Source: Croceivirga sp. (GTDB taxonomy: Bacteria > Bacteroidota > Bacteroidia > Flavobacteriales > Flavobacteriaceae). Taken from it: a DNA stretch of 64,000 nt. The stretch's first letter is position 1, and each line of letters opens with the position of its first letter. The stretch covers positions 1 to 64,000 of the forward strand of contig JANQSA010000062.1 in the NCBI GenBank assembly GCA_028284285.1. The letters run 5' to 3'. Below, in pieces: positions 25,568-34,262 of this stretch. The notes beneath the pieces are model-generated. The model was given only the letters and a program-made list of their open reading frames with translations. It did not search any database and was not told the DNA's origin. A program made the position numbers and the translations under genes.

Positions 25568-26953
25568 ATGAGGTTATTATTAAACCTATTGGTCATTGCA
25601 TCTTTTGTAGCGGGATGCAATGGCCATAAAACTTCTGAAAACGCAACACCGCTTCCTCCGGATAACAGCACACCAAATCCCTATTCCAAATATTCTGACG
25701 AAGAGCTTATGGATTTGGTTCAGCGAGAAACCTTTAACTATTTCTGGGAAGGGGCAGAACCTACCTCAGGTTTAGCAAGAGAACGTATCCATTTGGACGG
25801 GGTGTATCCTTCCAATGACCGGGACGTGGTAACTATCGGCGGATCAGGTTTTGGCCTTATGGCCATTTTGGTAGGTATTGAGCGTGGGTTTGTTTCTCGT
25901 GCAGCAGCCCTTGAGCGGTACGAAAAAGTGGTGGATTATCTAGCCAGGGCAGATCGTTATCACGGCGCGTGGCCGCATTGGCTTCACGGGCCCACAGGAA
26001 AAACAAAACCTTTTAGTCCAAAAGACGATGGCGGAGACTTGGTAGAAACTGCCTTTCTTATTCAAGGACTGCTTACCGTAAAGGAGTACTTTAAAGAAGG
26101 CACGGAACGGGAAAAACAATTGGCCAGTAATATTCAAAAGTTATGGGAAGAAGTAGAATGGGACTGGTACACTCAAGGAGGCCAAAACGGACTCTATTGG
26201 CATTGGTCGCCAAATTACGGTTGGGAAATGGATTTCTTTGTTAGGGGATATAATGAAACCCTTATCATGTATATCCTGGCAGCCGCTTCCCCCACACATC
26301 CCATTTCAAAAGAAGCCTATGAAATAGGATGGGCCAGAAATGGCGATATTTCCAAGGGTGTAGTGTACTATGATCTGGAAACCGAACTGGATCATTATCC
26401 CCGAGGTACATCACCTGTTGGCCCTTTGTTTTGGGCACATTATTCCCATTTGGGTTTAGATCCTAAAGAGCTTAAAGATCAATTTGGTGACTATTGGAAA
26501 TTAAATGCACATCACGCGAAAATCCATCACCGGCATTGCGTAGAAAATCCAAACAATCATGAAGGGTATGCCGCAAATTGTTGGGGGCTTACCTCAAGCT
26601 ATTCCATGAGGGGCTATGCAGCGCACAAACCGGATAACGATCTTGGTGTTATTTCACCCACCGCTGCCTTATCTTCCATGCCCTACACTCCTGATGAAAG
26701 TCTTGCCTTTCTGAGGTTTATGTATACCGAACAGGACAGCCTTATTGGAAAATATGGCCCGTATGATGCCTTCAGTTTTGAGCATGACTGGTACTTACCC
26801 AGATATTTGGCCATTGACCAGGGGCCTATCCCGGTAATGATCGAAAACCACAGAAGCGGTTTGTTGTGGAAACTTTTTATGGCCAATGAAGAGGTGCAAA
26901 AAGGATTGAAAAAACTGGGTTTTCAAAGCCCCTATTTGGATTTGGATGTATAA
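25568..26953 (+). CDS. GH144-type (PF10091 glucoamylase-like) glucanase, first copy
   Basis: This 461-residue lipoprotein (signal ending FVAGC, then NGHKT without acidic residues) contains an (alpha/alpha)6-barrel of the PF10091 family. The characterised bacterial members are endo-beta-1,2-glucanases of GH144. Conserved blocks include ELMDLVQRETFNYFWEGA, GSGFGLMAILVGIERGF, the DGGDLVETAFLIQGLL segment, GYNETLIMYILAA and CWGLTSSYS. The end is DQGPIPVMIENHRSGLLWKLF. The annotation name glucoamylase is misleading; alpha-glucan activity is not expected. Its stop overlaps the ATG of the second copy by 8 nt (ATGTATAA). The plain lipoprotein sorting signal suggests a periplasmic location. Confidence 0.88.
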   Translation: MRLLLNLLVIASFVAGCNGHKTSENATPLPPDNSTPNPYSKYSDEELMDLVQRETFNYFWEGAEPTSGLARERIHLDGVYPSNDRDVVTIGGSGFGLMAILVGIERGFVSRAAALERYEKVVDYLARADRYHGAWPHWLHGPTGKTKPFSPKDDGGDLVETAFLIQGLLTVKEYFKEGTEREKQLASNIQKLWEEVEWDWYTQGGQNGLYWHWSPNYGWEMDFFVRGYNETLIMYILAAASPTHPISKEAYEIGWARNGDISKGVVYYDLETELDHYPRGTSPVGPLFWAHYSHLGLDPKELKDQFGDYWKLNAHHAKIHHRHCVENPNNHEGYAANCWGLTSSYSMRGYAAHKPDNDLGVISPTAALSSMPYTPDESLAFLRFMYTEQDSLIGKYGPYDAFSFEHDWYLPRYLAIDQGPIPVMIENHRSGLLWKLFMANEEVQKGLKKLGFQSPYLDLDV

Positions 26954-28340
26954 AACCGCTTCCTGTTTCCTGATTTTTTTGATGCTTCTGTCTTCGTGTG
27001 GAGGAGATGACTCTACTTATAATCCTGATCCAACCGAAACGCCTGGTGAAGATGGCTCTGATGATGACCCTGATCAGTCGGTAGCGATAAGCGATGAGGA
27101 ATTGATGGATTTGATCCAGGAGGAAACCTTTAAATACTTCTGGGATTTTGCCGAGGAAAACTCAGGTGGCGCACGGGAAAGATTCCATCCGAATGAACCT
27201 GGCAGGGACGCACATGTGGTGGCAGCAGGCGGAACAGGTTTTGGTCTTATGGCCCTATTGGTGGGTATGGAAAGGAATTATATTACTCGGGAACAGGGCC
27301 TGGAAAGACTACAGTCAATTTTCAACTTTCTTGAAAATGCCGACCGCTTTCATGGTGCATGGTCACACTGGATTAATGGTACCAATGGTTCGGTTATTCC
27401 TTTTAGCCCGCAGGATAATGGAGGTGATTTGGTCGAGACCGCTTTTTTGACCCAAGGCTTGATCTGCGTCAAAGAATATCTTAAAAACGGTACACCAGAG
27501 GAAAAGGAATTGTCGCAACAGGCTGACGAACTCTGGAAAGGCGTTGAATGGGATTGGTATACGCAAAACCAAAATGCGTTGTATTGGCATTGGAGCCCCA
27601 ATTTTGGATTTCAGATCAATTTAGAACTTAAGGGCTACAACGAGGTGCTCATCGCTTATGTCCTTGCAGCAGCTTCGCCCGACCATAGTATTTCAAAAGA
27701 GGTCTATACCAATGGTTGGGCCTCGAATGGAGGGATTCAATCAAGCAATACACAATACGGCTTTCCCCTTGTGGTCAGACATCCCGGAGCAGAGCAGTTT
27801 GGTGGGCCATTGTTTTGGGCGCATTATTCCTACCTGGGACTAAAACCCGGAGGGCTTTCCGATGAATATGTGAATTATTGGAACGTAAATTTGAACCATT
27901 CCAGAATAAACTATAGCTATTGTTCAGAGAATCCGAAAAATTTCGAGGATTATGGTGAAGACTGTTGGGGACTGACTGCAAGCTACACCCGAAACAATGA
28001 TGGGAGTATAGGGTATAACGCGCACCATCCGGCAAATGACACCGGGGTGATATCTCCCACGGCAGCCATCAGTTCCATTCCCTACACTCCTACGGAATCA
28101 TTTCGAGCCATGCACTATTTTTACAGACATAAGGATAAATTGCTAGGCCCTGCCGGGTTTTATGATGCTTTTAGCCCGGAATACAATTTTTGGGTGGCTG
28201 AAGCCTATCTCGCCATCGATCAAGGTCCACAAATCATTATGATTGAAAATCACAGAACAGGACTCCTGTGGAATCTTTTTATGCAAAATGAAGATGTGCA
28301 ACACGGTCTTGACAAATTGGGATTTCAATACAGTAACTGA
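26946..28340 (+). CDS. GH144-type (PF10091 glucoamylase-like) glucanase, second copy
   Basis: This 464-residue paralogue of the preceding enzyme has the same blocks (ELMDLIQEETFKYFWDFA, GTGFGLMALLVGMER, DNGGDLVETAFLTQGL, GYNEVLIAYVLAA, CWGLTASYTR, DQGPQIIMIENHRTGLLW). It differs at the front: the lipoprotein signal ends LLSSC and is followed by GGDDSTY and a long acidic linker (about residues 22-48). That suggests export to the cell surface. A surface endo-enzyme plus a periplasmic paralogue is a common PUL arrangement. Translation is probably coupled to the first copy through the overlap. Confidence 0.88.
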   Translation: MYKTASCFLIFLMLLSSCGGDDSTYNPDPTETPGEDGSDDDPDQSVAISDEELMDLIQEETFKYFWDFAEENSGGARERFHPNEPGRDAHVVAAGGTGFGLMALLVGMERNYITREQGLERLQSIFNFLENADRFHGAWSHWINGTNGSVIPFSPQDNGGDLVETAFLTQGLICVKEYLKNGTPEEKELSQQADELWKGVEWDWYTQNQNALYWHWSPNFGFQINLELKGYNEVLIAYVLAAASPDHSISKEVYTNGWASNGGIQSSNTQYGFPLVVRHPGAEQFGGPLFWAHYSYLGLKPGGLSDEYVNYWNVNLNHSRINYSYCSENPKNFEDYGEDCWGLTASYTRNNDGSIGYNAHHPANDTGVISPTAAISSIPYTPTESFRAMHYFYRHKDKLLGPAGFYDAFSPEYNFWVAEAYLAIDQGPQIIMIENHRTGLLWNLFMQNEDVQHGLDKLGFQYSN

Positions 28341-28388
28341 ACATTTAATTAAGTTAGAGAATACTGAGATTTATTATTTAATAACAAT

Positions 28389-30668
28389 ATGATTTTAAGA
28401 AAACACGTTACCGCCATTTTTCTTTTTCCGTTGTTGTTTAGCTGTGGCCCTAAGGAACAGACACTAACCAATATTCCCGAAGTTGAAGAACTCTTAAAAA
28501 AAATGACCCTGGAAGAAAAAATTGGTCAGCTAAACCTTCTCACCCCGGGGGGAGGTGTGGCTACCGGAGCCGTGGTTAGCGAGAATGTAGAGGCTAAGAT
28601 CAAAGCAGGGCAAGTAGGAGGGTTGTTTGGGGTAGCAGGGCCGGAACGTGTGCGCAAGGCCCAGCAGTTGGCCGTAGAGCATAGTCGATTGAAAATCCCC
28701 TTACTGATAGGTTCTGATGTCATACACGGTTACAAGACCACCTATCCCATTCCTTTGGGAGTTTCTTGTAGTTGGGACATGGATTTAATCGAACAGGCGG
28801 CACATATGGCAGCAACAGAAGCTACTGCAGATGGGGTAATGTGGAACTTTTCGCCCATGGTGGACATTGCCCGTGATCCGCGCTGGGGCCGCATTGCCGA
28901 GGGCGCCGGTGAAGATCCTTTCCTGGGAGCTGCCGTAGCCAGGGCTATGGTCAAGGGGTATCAGGGAGATGATCTTTCCGCTCCCAATACCATGTTGGCC
29001 TGCGTAAAGCATTTGGCACTATATGGAGCGTCTCAGGCTGGTCGGGATTACCATACCGTTGATATGAGTAAGTTAAAGATGTTCAATCAATACCTGCCTC
29101 CTTATCAGGCTGCGGTGGATGAAGGGGTCGCCAGTGCAATGACCTCTTTTAATGATATTGATGGTGTACCTGCTTCCGGAAACAAATGGCTGTTGACGGA
29201 TCTGTTACGAGGTCGATGGGGTTTTAACGGCCTTGTGATATCGGATTATACCTCGGTGAACGAGATGGTGGAACATGGACTTGGAGATATTCAGGCGGTA
29301 TCGGCTTTGGCGCTGAAGGCTGGTTTGGATATGGATATGGTAGGCGAAGGTTTTCTCACCACACTAAAAAAATCGCTTGAGGAGGGTAAGGTTACAGAAG
29401 AAGAAATAACGCAAGCCTGCCGGAGGGTTCTGGAAGCGAAGTATCATTCAGGATTATTGAATGATCCTTACCGCTATTCAGATGCCCAACGTCCGGAAAG
29501 GGATATTTTAACAACGGAAAACCGTGCTCTGGCGCGAAAACTGGCTACCCGTTCCTTTGTACTCCTGAAAAATCACGATGCCATACTTCCTATAAAAAAA
29601 GAGGTAAAAATCGCCCTGGTGGGGCCTTTAGCGGATAGCCGTAACAATATGCTGGGAACCTGGGCGCCTACCGGAAACCCGGATTTGGCGGTTACTATTT
29701 TGGAAGGGTTCAAAAATGTGGCGCCCAATGCGGTGCTGAACTATGCGAAAGGCGCCAATATTTCGGACGATGCGGAATTTGCCAAAAAAGTCAATGTATT
29801 TGGTCCCAGAATTGTTATAGATGAACGATCGCCGGAAACCATGCTACAAGAGGCGGTTAATGCGGCAAAAACTTCGGACGTAGTGGTTGCAGTTATAGGC
29901 GAGGCTACTGAAATGAGCGGAGAATCGGCCAGTAGAACAGATATCTCCATTCCTGAAAGCCAAAAGAAATTAATTCGTGCCCTGGTGGCTACCGGAAAAC
30001 CCGTTGCTCTGGTTATAATGAGCGGTCGGCCCTTGACCATTCCGGAAGAGATGGACCTTCCTGTTGCTATTTTGCAAGTCTGGCACCCTGGGGTTGAGGC
30101 CGGTAACGCTATAGCCGACGTGGTCTTTGGCCATTACAATCCATCCGGGAAACTCACGGCTACCTGGCCGAGAAACGTAGGTCAGATACCCATTTACCAC
30201 AGCATAAAAAATACCGGGAGACCTAATCCGGAAGGGGGATACGAAAAATTTAAAACCAATTATTTGGATGTTTCCAACTCTCCCTTATTACCCTTTGGAC
30301 ATGGTTTGAGCTACACTGCCTTTGATTATTCCGATTTAAAACTGGACAAATCGGAGATCAGCACAGAGGAGAGTGTTACCATAACCGTTACGGTTGAAAA
30401 TGTGGGAGATGTTGCCGGGGAAGAGGTGGTTCAACTATACCTTAGCGATGTAGTTCGCAGCATTACGCCACCAAAAAGGCAATTAAAAGGGTTTAAAAAA
30501 ATACTACTGGAAAAAGGTGAGAAGAAAGAAGTAACTTTAACGCTTAAGCCGGAAGATTTAAAATTTTACAACAACCAATTGGAATTTGTTACTGAGCCCG
30601 GAGAATTTATCGTATATGTGGGGACCGATTCCAACGCCACGCTTTCCGGTTCTTTTGTCCTGAAATAA
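28389..30668 (+). CDS. GH3 beta-glucosidase
   Basis: This family 3 glycoside hydrolase has 759 residues and a lipoprotein-like signal ending LLFSC, then GPKEQ. The N-terminal TIM-barrel-like domain (about 35-385) contains KHLALYGAS and the nucleophile motif GLVISDYTS with Asp286. The alpha/beta sandwich domain follows (about 400-610), then a fibronectin III-like C-terminal domain (about 665-755) as in BglX-type enzymes. It would release glucose from oligosaccharides in the periplasm. Next to two GH144-type genes the natural substrates are sophoro-oligosaccharides; GH3 enzymes acting on beta-1,2-glucooligosaccharides are known from Bacteroides. Confidence 0.94.
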   Translation: MILRKHVTAIFLFPLLFSCGPKEQTLTNIPEVEELLKKMTLEEKIGQLNLLTPGGGVATGAVVSENVEAKIKAGQVGGLFGVAGPERVRKAQQLAVEHSRLKIPLLIGSDVIHGYKTTYPIPLGVSCSWDMDLIEQAAHMAATEATADGVMWNFSPMVDIARDPRWGRIAEGAGEDPFLGAAVARAMVKGYQGDDLSAPNTMLACVKHLALYGASQAGRDYHTVDMSKLKMFNQYLPPYQAAVDEGVASAMTSFNDIDGVPASGNKWLLTDLLRGRWGFNGLVISDYTSVNEMVEHGLGDIQAVSALALKAGLDMDMVGEGFLTTLKKSLEEGKVTEEEITQACRRVLEAKYHSGLLNDPYRYSDAQRPERDILTTENRALARKLATRSFVLLKNHDAILPIKKEVKIALVGPLADSRNNMLGTWAPTGNPDLAVTILEGFKNVAPNAVLNYAKGANISDDAEFAKKVNVFGPRIVIDERSPETMLQEAVNAAKTSDVVVAVIGEATEMSGESASRTDISIPESQKKLIRALVATGKPVALVIMSGRPLTIPEEMDLPVAILQVWHPGVEAGNAIADVVFGHYNPSGKLTATWPRNVGQIPIYHSIKNTGRPNPEGGYEKFKTNYLDVSNSPLLPFGHGLSYTAFDYSDLKLDKSEISTEESVTITVTVENVGDVAGEEVVQLYLSDVVRSITPPKRQLKGFKKILLEKGEKKEVTLTLKPEDLKFYNNQLEFVTEPGEFIVYVGTDSNATLSGSFVLK

Positions 30669-30675
30669 TTGTGAT

Positions 30676-31581
30676 ATGTCACTAAAAATCTCCAGATCCC
30701 TGTGGTGGTTCTTCATGCTGTGCGGGTTGTTAATCCAGGGGCAGGAGCGCTACAAGGACTCGTTGTTTTCAAACATCCAAATGAAGACCTTTACCTATGC
30801 CGATACGCTACAACTGGATTTCTATTCCCCAAAAAAGGACACTGTTCAAAAGAGGCCGTTGTTACTTCTGGTACATGGCGGAGGCTTTGCTTCGGGAAAG
30901 AAAGACAATCCACTGGAAGAGGAATTTTGTACACAAATGGCCTACAAAGGGTATGCTGTAGCTTCGATAAGCTATCACTTAACACGCAAGGGAAAATCTT
31001 TTGGTTGCGATTGCCCGGCAGAAGAAAAGGTCACCACCTTTAGGACTGCCACTGAGGATGTACTCAATGCGGTAAATTATTTGGTTGACAGGAAAAACAC
31101 ATTAAAAATAGATCCAAGAAAGATTATCCTTGCTGGTAGCAGTGCAGGTGCCGAGGCTGTTTTGAATACCGCCTATATGCACTTCCATCATGATTTTAAG
31201 GATTTACCTTTCCCAAACGATAAATTTGCCGGAGTGGTGTCATTTTCCGGTGCAGTTTTAAGTACCGATTATATCACCAAAGAGACAGTGATTCCGGCTT
31301 TACTGTATCACGGAAAAAAAGATAAGTTAGTGCCCTACAAAACCGCCCCTCACCATTATTGCGAACCAAATGCTGAAGGTTATCTTGTTCTTGGGGGATC
31401 ATACGCGATAGCCAAAAAATTGGCACTATTGAATACCGCTTATATTCTAATGTCCGATCCTGAAGGCAACCACGATTGGGCCAATCTCGCCTACCGGCGT
31501 ACGGATGAGATTTCTAATTTTATTAAAGATGTTATTTTAGAGGGGAGTTTTAAGCAATCTAAGATTCATTTAGCACCATAA
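30676..31581 (+). CDS. Secreted alpha/beta-hydrolase, probable carbohydrate esterase
   Basis: This 301-residue protein has an N-terminal signal (about 1-22) and an alpha/beta-hydrolase fold. The HGGGF oxyanion motif is at 67-71, the nucleophile elbow GSSAG at 154-158 (Ser156), and Asp216 in HGKKDKLVP and His266 in EGNHDWAN complete the triad. Two cysteines in FGCDCP may form a disulfide. Spacing of 7 nt from the GH3 stop and 7 nt to the next sulfatase shows it belongs to the operon. It likely removes acyl groups (acetyl, succinyl or similar) from the polysaccharide; the exact ester is unknown. Confidence 0.85.
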   Translation: MSLKISRSLWWFFMLCGLLIQGQERYKDSLFSNIQMKTFTYADTLQLDFYSPKKDTVQKRPLLLLVHGGGFASGKKDNPLEEEFCTQMAYKGYAVASISYHLTRKGKSFGCDCPAEEKVTTFRTATEDVLNAVNYLVDRKNTLKIDPRKIILAGSSAGAEAVLNTAYMHFHHDFKDLPFPNDKFAGVVSFSGAVLSTDYITKETVIPALLYHGKKDKLVPYKTAPHHYCEPNAEGYLVLGGSYAIAKKLALLNTAYILMSDPEGNHDWANLAYRRTDEISNFIKDVILEGSFKQSKIHLAP

Positions 31582-31588
31582 CGAAACT

Positions 31589-33220
31589 ATGAGAACTAAG
31601 TTTTTACCATTAGTATGCTTAATGGCCATACTAGCCTGTAAAGAAAAGGAAACAGCAGTAACAAAACCAAAGGCCCAACCGAATGTGGTATTTATCATGG
31701 CCGATGATCATGCCTATCAGGCCATTAGCGCCTATGGACACGAAATCGGCAGAATTGCACCTACCCCTAACATAGACCGTATTGCGCAGAACGGGGCTAA
31801 GTTTAATCGGGCCTATGTAACCAACTCCATTTGTGGCCCCAGCCGGGCAGTTATCCTTACCGGTAAGCACAGCCACATTAATGGGTTTAGACAAAATGGT
31901 GAACGTTTTGACGGCTCACAGGCCACCTTGCCAAAATACCTCAAAAAAATAGGGTATCAGACCGCAATAGTGGGGAAATGGCACCTTCATGATTGGCCGC
32001 AAGGATTTGATTATTGGAACATTCTGCAAGGTCAGGGGAATTATTACAATCCCAATTTTGTGGACAATGGAGATTCTACAACCATAAACGGATATGCCAA
32101 CGACATTATTACCCAAAAAGCCCTTTCCTGGCTAAAACAGAAAAATGACAGCATGCCTTTTTTCCTTATGGTGCATCATAAAGCTCCTCATAGAAACTGG
32201 ATGCCTGCACTGCGTCATGCCAACAAATATGACAGTGTTGCCCTACCCGTTCCTGAAACCTACTTTGCCGAGCATAAGGGACAGCAAGCCGCGAAAGAAC
32301 AGCAGCAGACGATTTATCGGGATATGTACGAGGGACATGATCTAAAGTTGACCACAGCCGCGGGAAGCACAGAACTGGCCCATAATCCCTGGCCTTCAGA
32401 TTTTGAACGAATGACCGAAGAGCAGCAAAACGCATGGAATACCGCCTATCAACCCAAAAATGATGCCTTTCACAATGCTAATTTGAGTGGAAAGGACCTG
32501 GCCCTTTGGATGGCAGAGCGTTATCTGCAGGATTATTTGGCTACCATAGCCTCAGTGGATGAAGGCGTTGGTGATATTTTGGATTATCTGGAAACCTCCG
32601 GGCTGGACGAAAATACAATTGTGATCTATACCTCGGATCAGGGCTTTTATCTGGGTGAAAAGGGATGGTTTGACAAACGTTTTATGTATGAAGAATCCTT
32701 TAGGACCCCACTGTTAATGCAATATCCGGGTGTAATTGAAAAGGGCAGCGAGATTGATGCTATGGTGCAGAACCTCGATTTTGCCCAGACGCTCCTTGAC
32801 TTTGCAGGAGGAAGTGAATACAGCCAGGAAATGCAGGGGGCATCTTTGGTCCCGCTATTGACCAACAGTATGGAAGAAGAGGATTTTCGGGATATCATCT
32901 ATTATCATTACTATGATTATCCTGCCTTTCACATGGTAAAGAAGCATTATGGGGTAAGTACCAAACGCTATAAATTGATGCACTTTTATGACGATATAGA
33001 CAGTTGGGAGTTTTATGATCTTGAAGATGATCCCCAGGAACTGGACAACAAAATAAACGACCAAGCCTATCAATCCATAATTGAAACGATGAGAGTTAAA
33101 TTGGATTCCCTGCAAACGCGCTACCAGGTGACGGAAAAGGAATTTGAGCAGGCCCCTAAGGAAAATGTGGAAAAGGCGTACGAGAATTTCAGAAAGCTGA
33201 GGGGCACGCCATTACAATGA
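31589..33220 (+). CDS. Type I sulfatase, family S1 (CGPSR)
   Basis: This 543-residue exported sulfatase (lipobox-like LAC, then KEKET) starts with PNVVFIMADDHAYQAISAYG. Its formylglycine site is ICGPSRAVILTGKHS with Cys82. GKWHLHDWPQGFD and YTSDQGFYLGEKGW are typical of the iduronate/glucosamine-6-sulfatase-like branch of S1. The C-terminal subdomain (about 420-540) is complete. Its presence implies sulfate on the PUL2 substrate or a co-occurring glycan, but this superfamily also includes phosphoryl-transferring enzymes, so specificity needs testing. The stop codon overlaps the next start (ATGA). No maturation enzyme is encoded in PUL2; the FGE of PUL1 could serve. Confidence 0.92.
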   Translation: MRTKFLPLVCLMAILACKEKETAVTKPKAQPNVVFIMADDHAYQAISAYGHEIGRIAPTPNIDRIAQNGAKFNRAYVTNSICGPSRAVILTGKHSHINGFRQNGERFDGSQATLPKYLKKIGYQTAIVGKWHLHDWPQGFDYWNILQGQGNYYNPNFVDNGDSTTINGYANDIITQKALSWLKQKNDSMPFFLMVHHKAPHRNWMPALRHANKYDSVALPVPETYFAEHKGQQAAKEQQQTIYRDMYEGHDLKLTTAAGSTELAHNPWPSDFERMTEEQQNAWNTAYQPKNDAFHNANLSGKDLALWMAERYLQDYLATIASVDEGVGDILDYLETSGLDENTIVIYTSDQGFYLGEKGWFDKRFMYEESFRTPLLMQYPGVIEKGSEIDAMVQNLDFAQTLLDFAGGSEYSQEMQGASLVPLLTNSMEEEDFRDIIYYHYYDYPAFHMVKKHYGVSTKRYKLMHFYDDIDSWEFYDLEDDPQELDNKINDQAYQSIIETMRVKLDSLQTRYQVTEKEFEQAPKENVEKAYENFRKLRGTPLQ

Positions 33221-34059
33221 GAAAAACAGACGTTCTTGTCCTGGCAGTATTTATGGGGGTAACGCATTTTTTATGGGGTCAACAATTGAATGTTATGAGC
33301 TATAATATCCGATATGACAATCCCGCAGAAGGTCCCAATAATTGGAACAACAGAAAGGATAGGATAGTAGCTCAGATCAACACCTATTCTCCCACAATAT
33401 TCGGTGTCCAGGAAGGCTTGAAACCTCAGTTAGATTACCTGGAAAAGCAATTAGAAGCGTACACCTATTTTGGCGTGGGCAGGGATGACGGTAAAGCGGC
33501 AGGCGAATATACCGCCATCTTTTATGACAGCACCAAAGTAAAACAGCTGGACAAAGGGACTTTCTGGCTTTCGCCAACTCCTCTAAAACCTTCAATGGGG
33601 TGGGATGCCGCTATTAAACGTATTTGTACCTATGGCCTTTTTGAAGATTTGGCCAGCGAAGATCGGTTTTTTGTATTCAATACACATTTTGATCATAAGG
33701 GGGACAGGGCCAGATGGGAAAGTGCCCAATTGATAGTGTCAAAAATAAAAGAGATCAACCCGAACCAATTACCCGTGGTACTGATGGGCGATTTTAACCT
33801 GGAGCCTGCCAGCCGGGGAATTCAATTGATTCTGGAAACGTTTTCGGATACCCATATTGCCGCAGGTGATAATGCCACCGGGCCTCAAGGCACCTACAAC
33901 GGTTTTAATACACAAAAACCGGTGACCCGAAGAATTGATTACATATTCTTTGATGCCACTCAATTCCAGGTGGTAAAAAGTGCAATCGTAAGTGAGGTCA
34001 AAAATGGGCGCTATCCTTCTGATCATTTCCCTGTGTATGCGGAACTACTTCCGAGATGA
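33217..34059 (+). CDS. Secreted endonuclease/exonuclease/phosphatase-family phosphodiesterase
   Basis: This 280-residue protein has a signal peptide (about 1-22, ending LWGQ) and the DNase I/EEP fold. Metal and catalytic residues are all visible: Asn30 in MSYNIRYD, Glu66 in VQEG, His157 in NTHFDH, Asp192 and Asn194 in GDFN, Asp241 in RRIDYIF, and Asp269-His270 in SDHFPVY. Family members cleave phosphoester bonds in nucleic acids, inositol phosphates or sphingomyelin. Being the last gene of a PUL and translationally coupled to the sulfatase, it probably removes a phosphate-linked substituent from the glycan; that role is inference. Confidence 0.88.
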   Translation: MRKTDVLVLAVFMGVTHFLWGQQLNVMSYNIRYDNPAEGPNNWNNRKDRIVAQINTYSPTIFGVQEGLKPQLDYLEKQLEAYTYFGVGRDDGKAAGEYTAIFYDSTKVKQLDKGTFWLSPTPLKPSMGWDAAIKRICTYGLFEDLASEDRFFVFNTHFDHKGDRARWESAQLIVSKIKEINPNQLPVVLMGDFNLEPASRGIQLILETFSDTHIAAGDNATGPQGTYNGFNTQKPVTRRIDYIFFDATQFQVVKSAIVSEVKNGRYPSDHFPVYAELLPR

Positions 34060-34262
34060 AAAAGCGGCTTTCTTTTTTGTACTATTTCTTTTTGTTCTGG
34101 TAAAAACGGGTTTACGGCTTTCAGGAAGGGAACAAATTACCCCCTCTTTGTTGTCCTGTAAAACAATCCCTATTGGGTCAGCATGCATCTCAGGTTTTGG
34201 AAACTGCTCAAAACTTTTGAAGATCAAACGGGATATGAGGATATGAGCTGATCCGTACTATT
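34060..34262. other. Convergent intergenic stretch after PUL2
   Basis: About 200 bp between the PUL2 end and the convergent transporter gene. I see no gene and no strong terminator hairpin, only short T-runs just after the phosphodiesterase stop. Confidence 0.5.

Noticed and set aside
25568-28340. Annotating the PF10091 proteins as starch-degrading glucoamylases
   Set aside because: The family name is historical; sequence features match the GH144 type, and the neighbours (GH3, LamG protein) do not suggest alpha-glucan use.
34056-34103. 15-codon reading frame (MKKRLSFLYYFFLFW) overlapping the phosphodiesterase stop
   Set aside because: Too short, no independent promoter or ribosome binding site, and no second copy or conservation that could be judged here.
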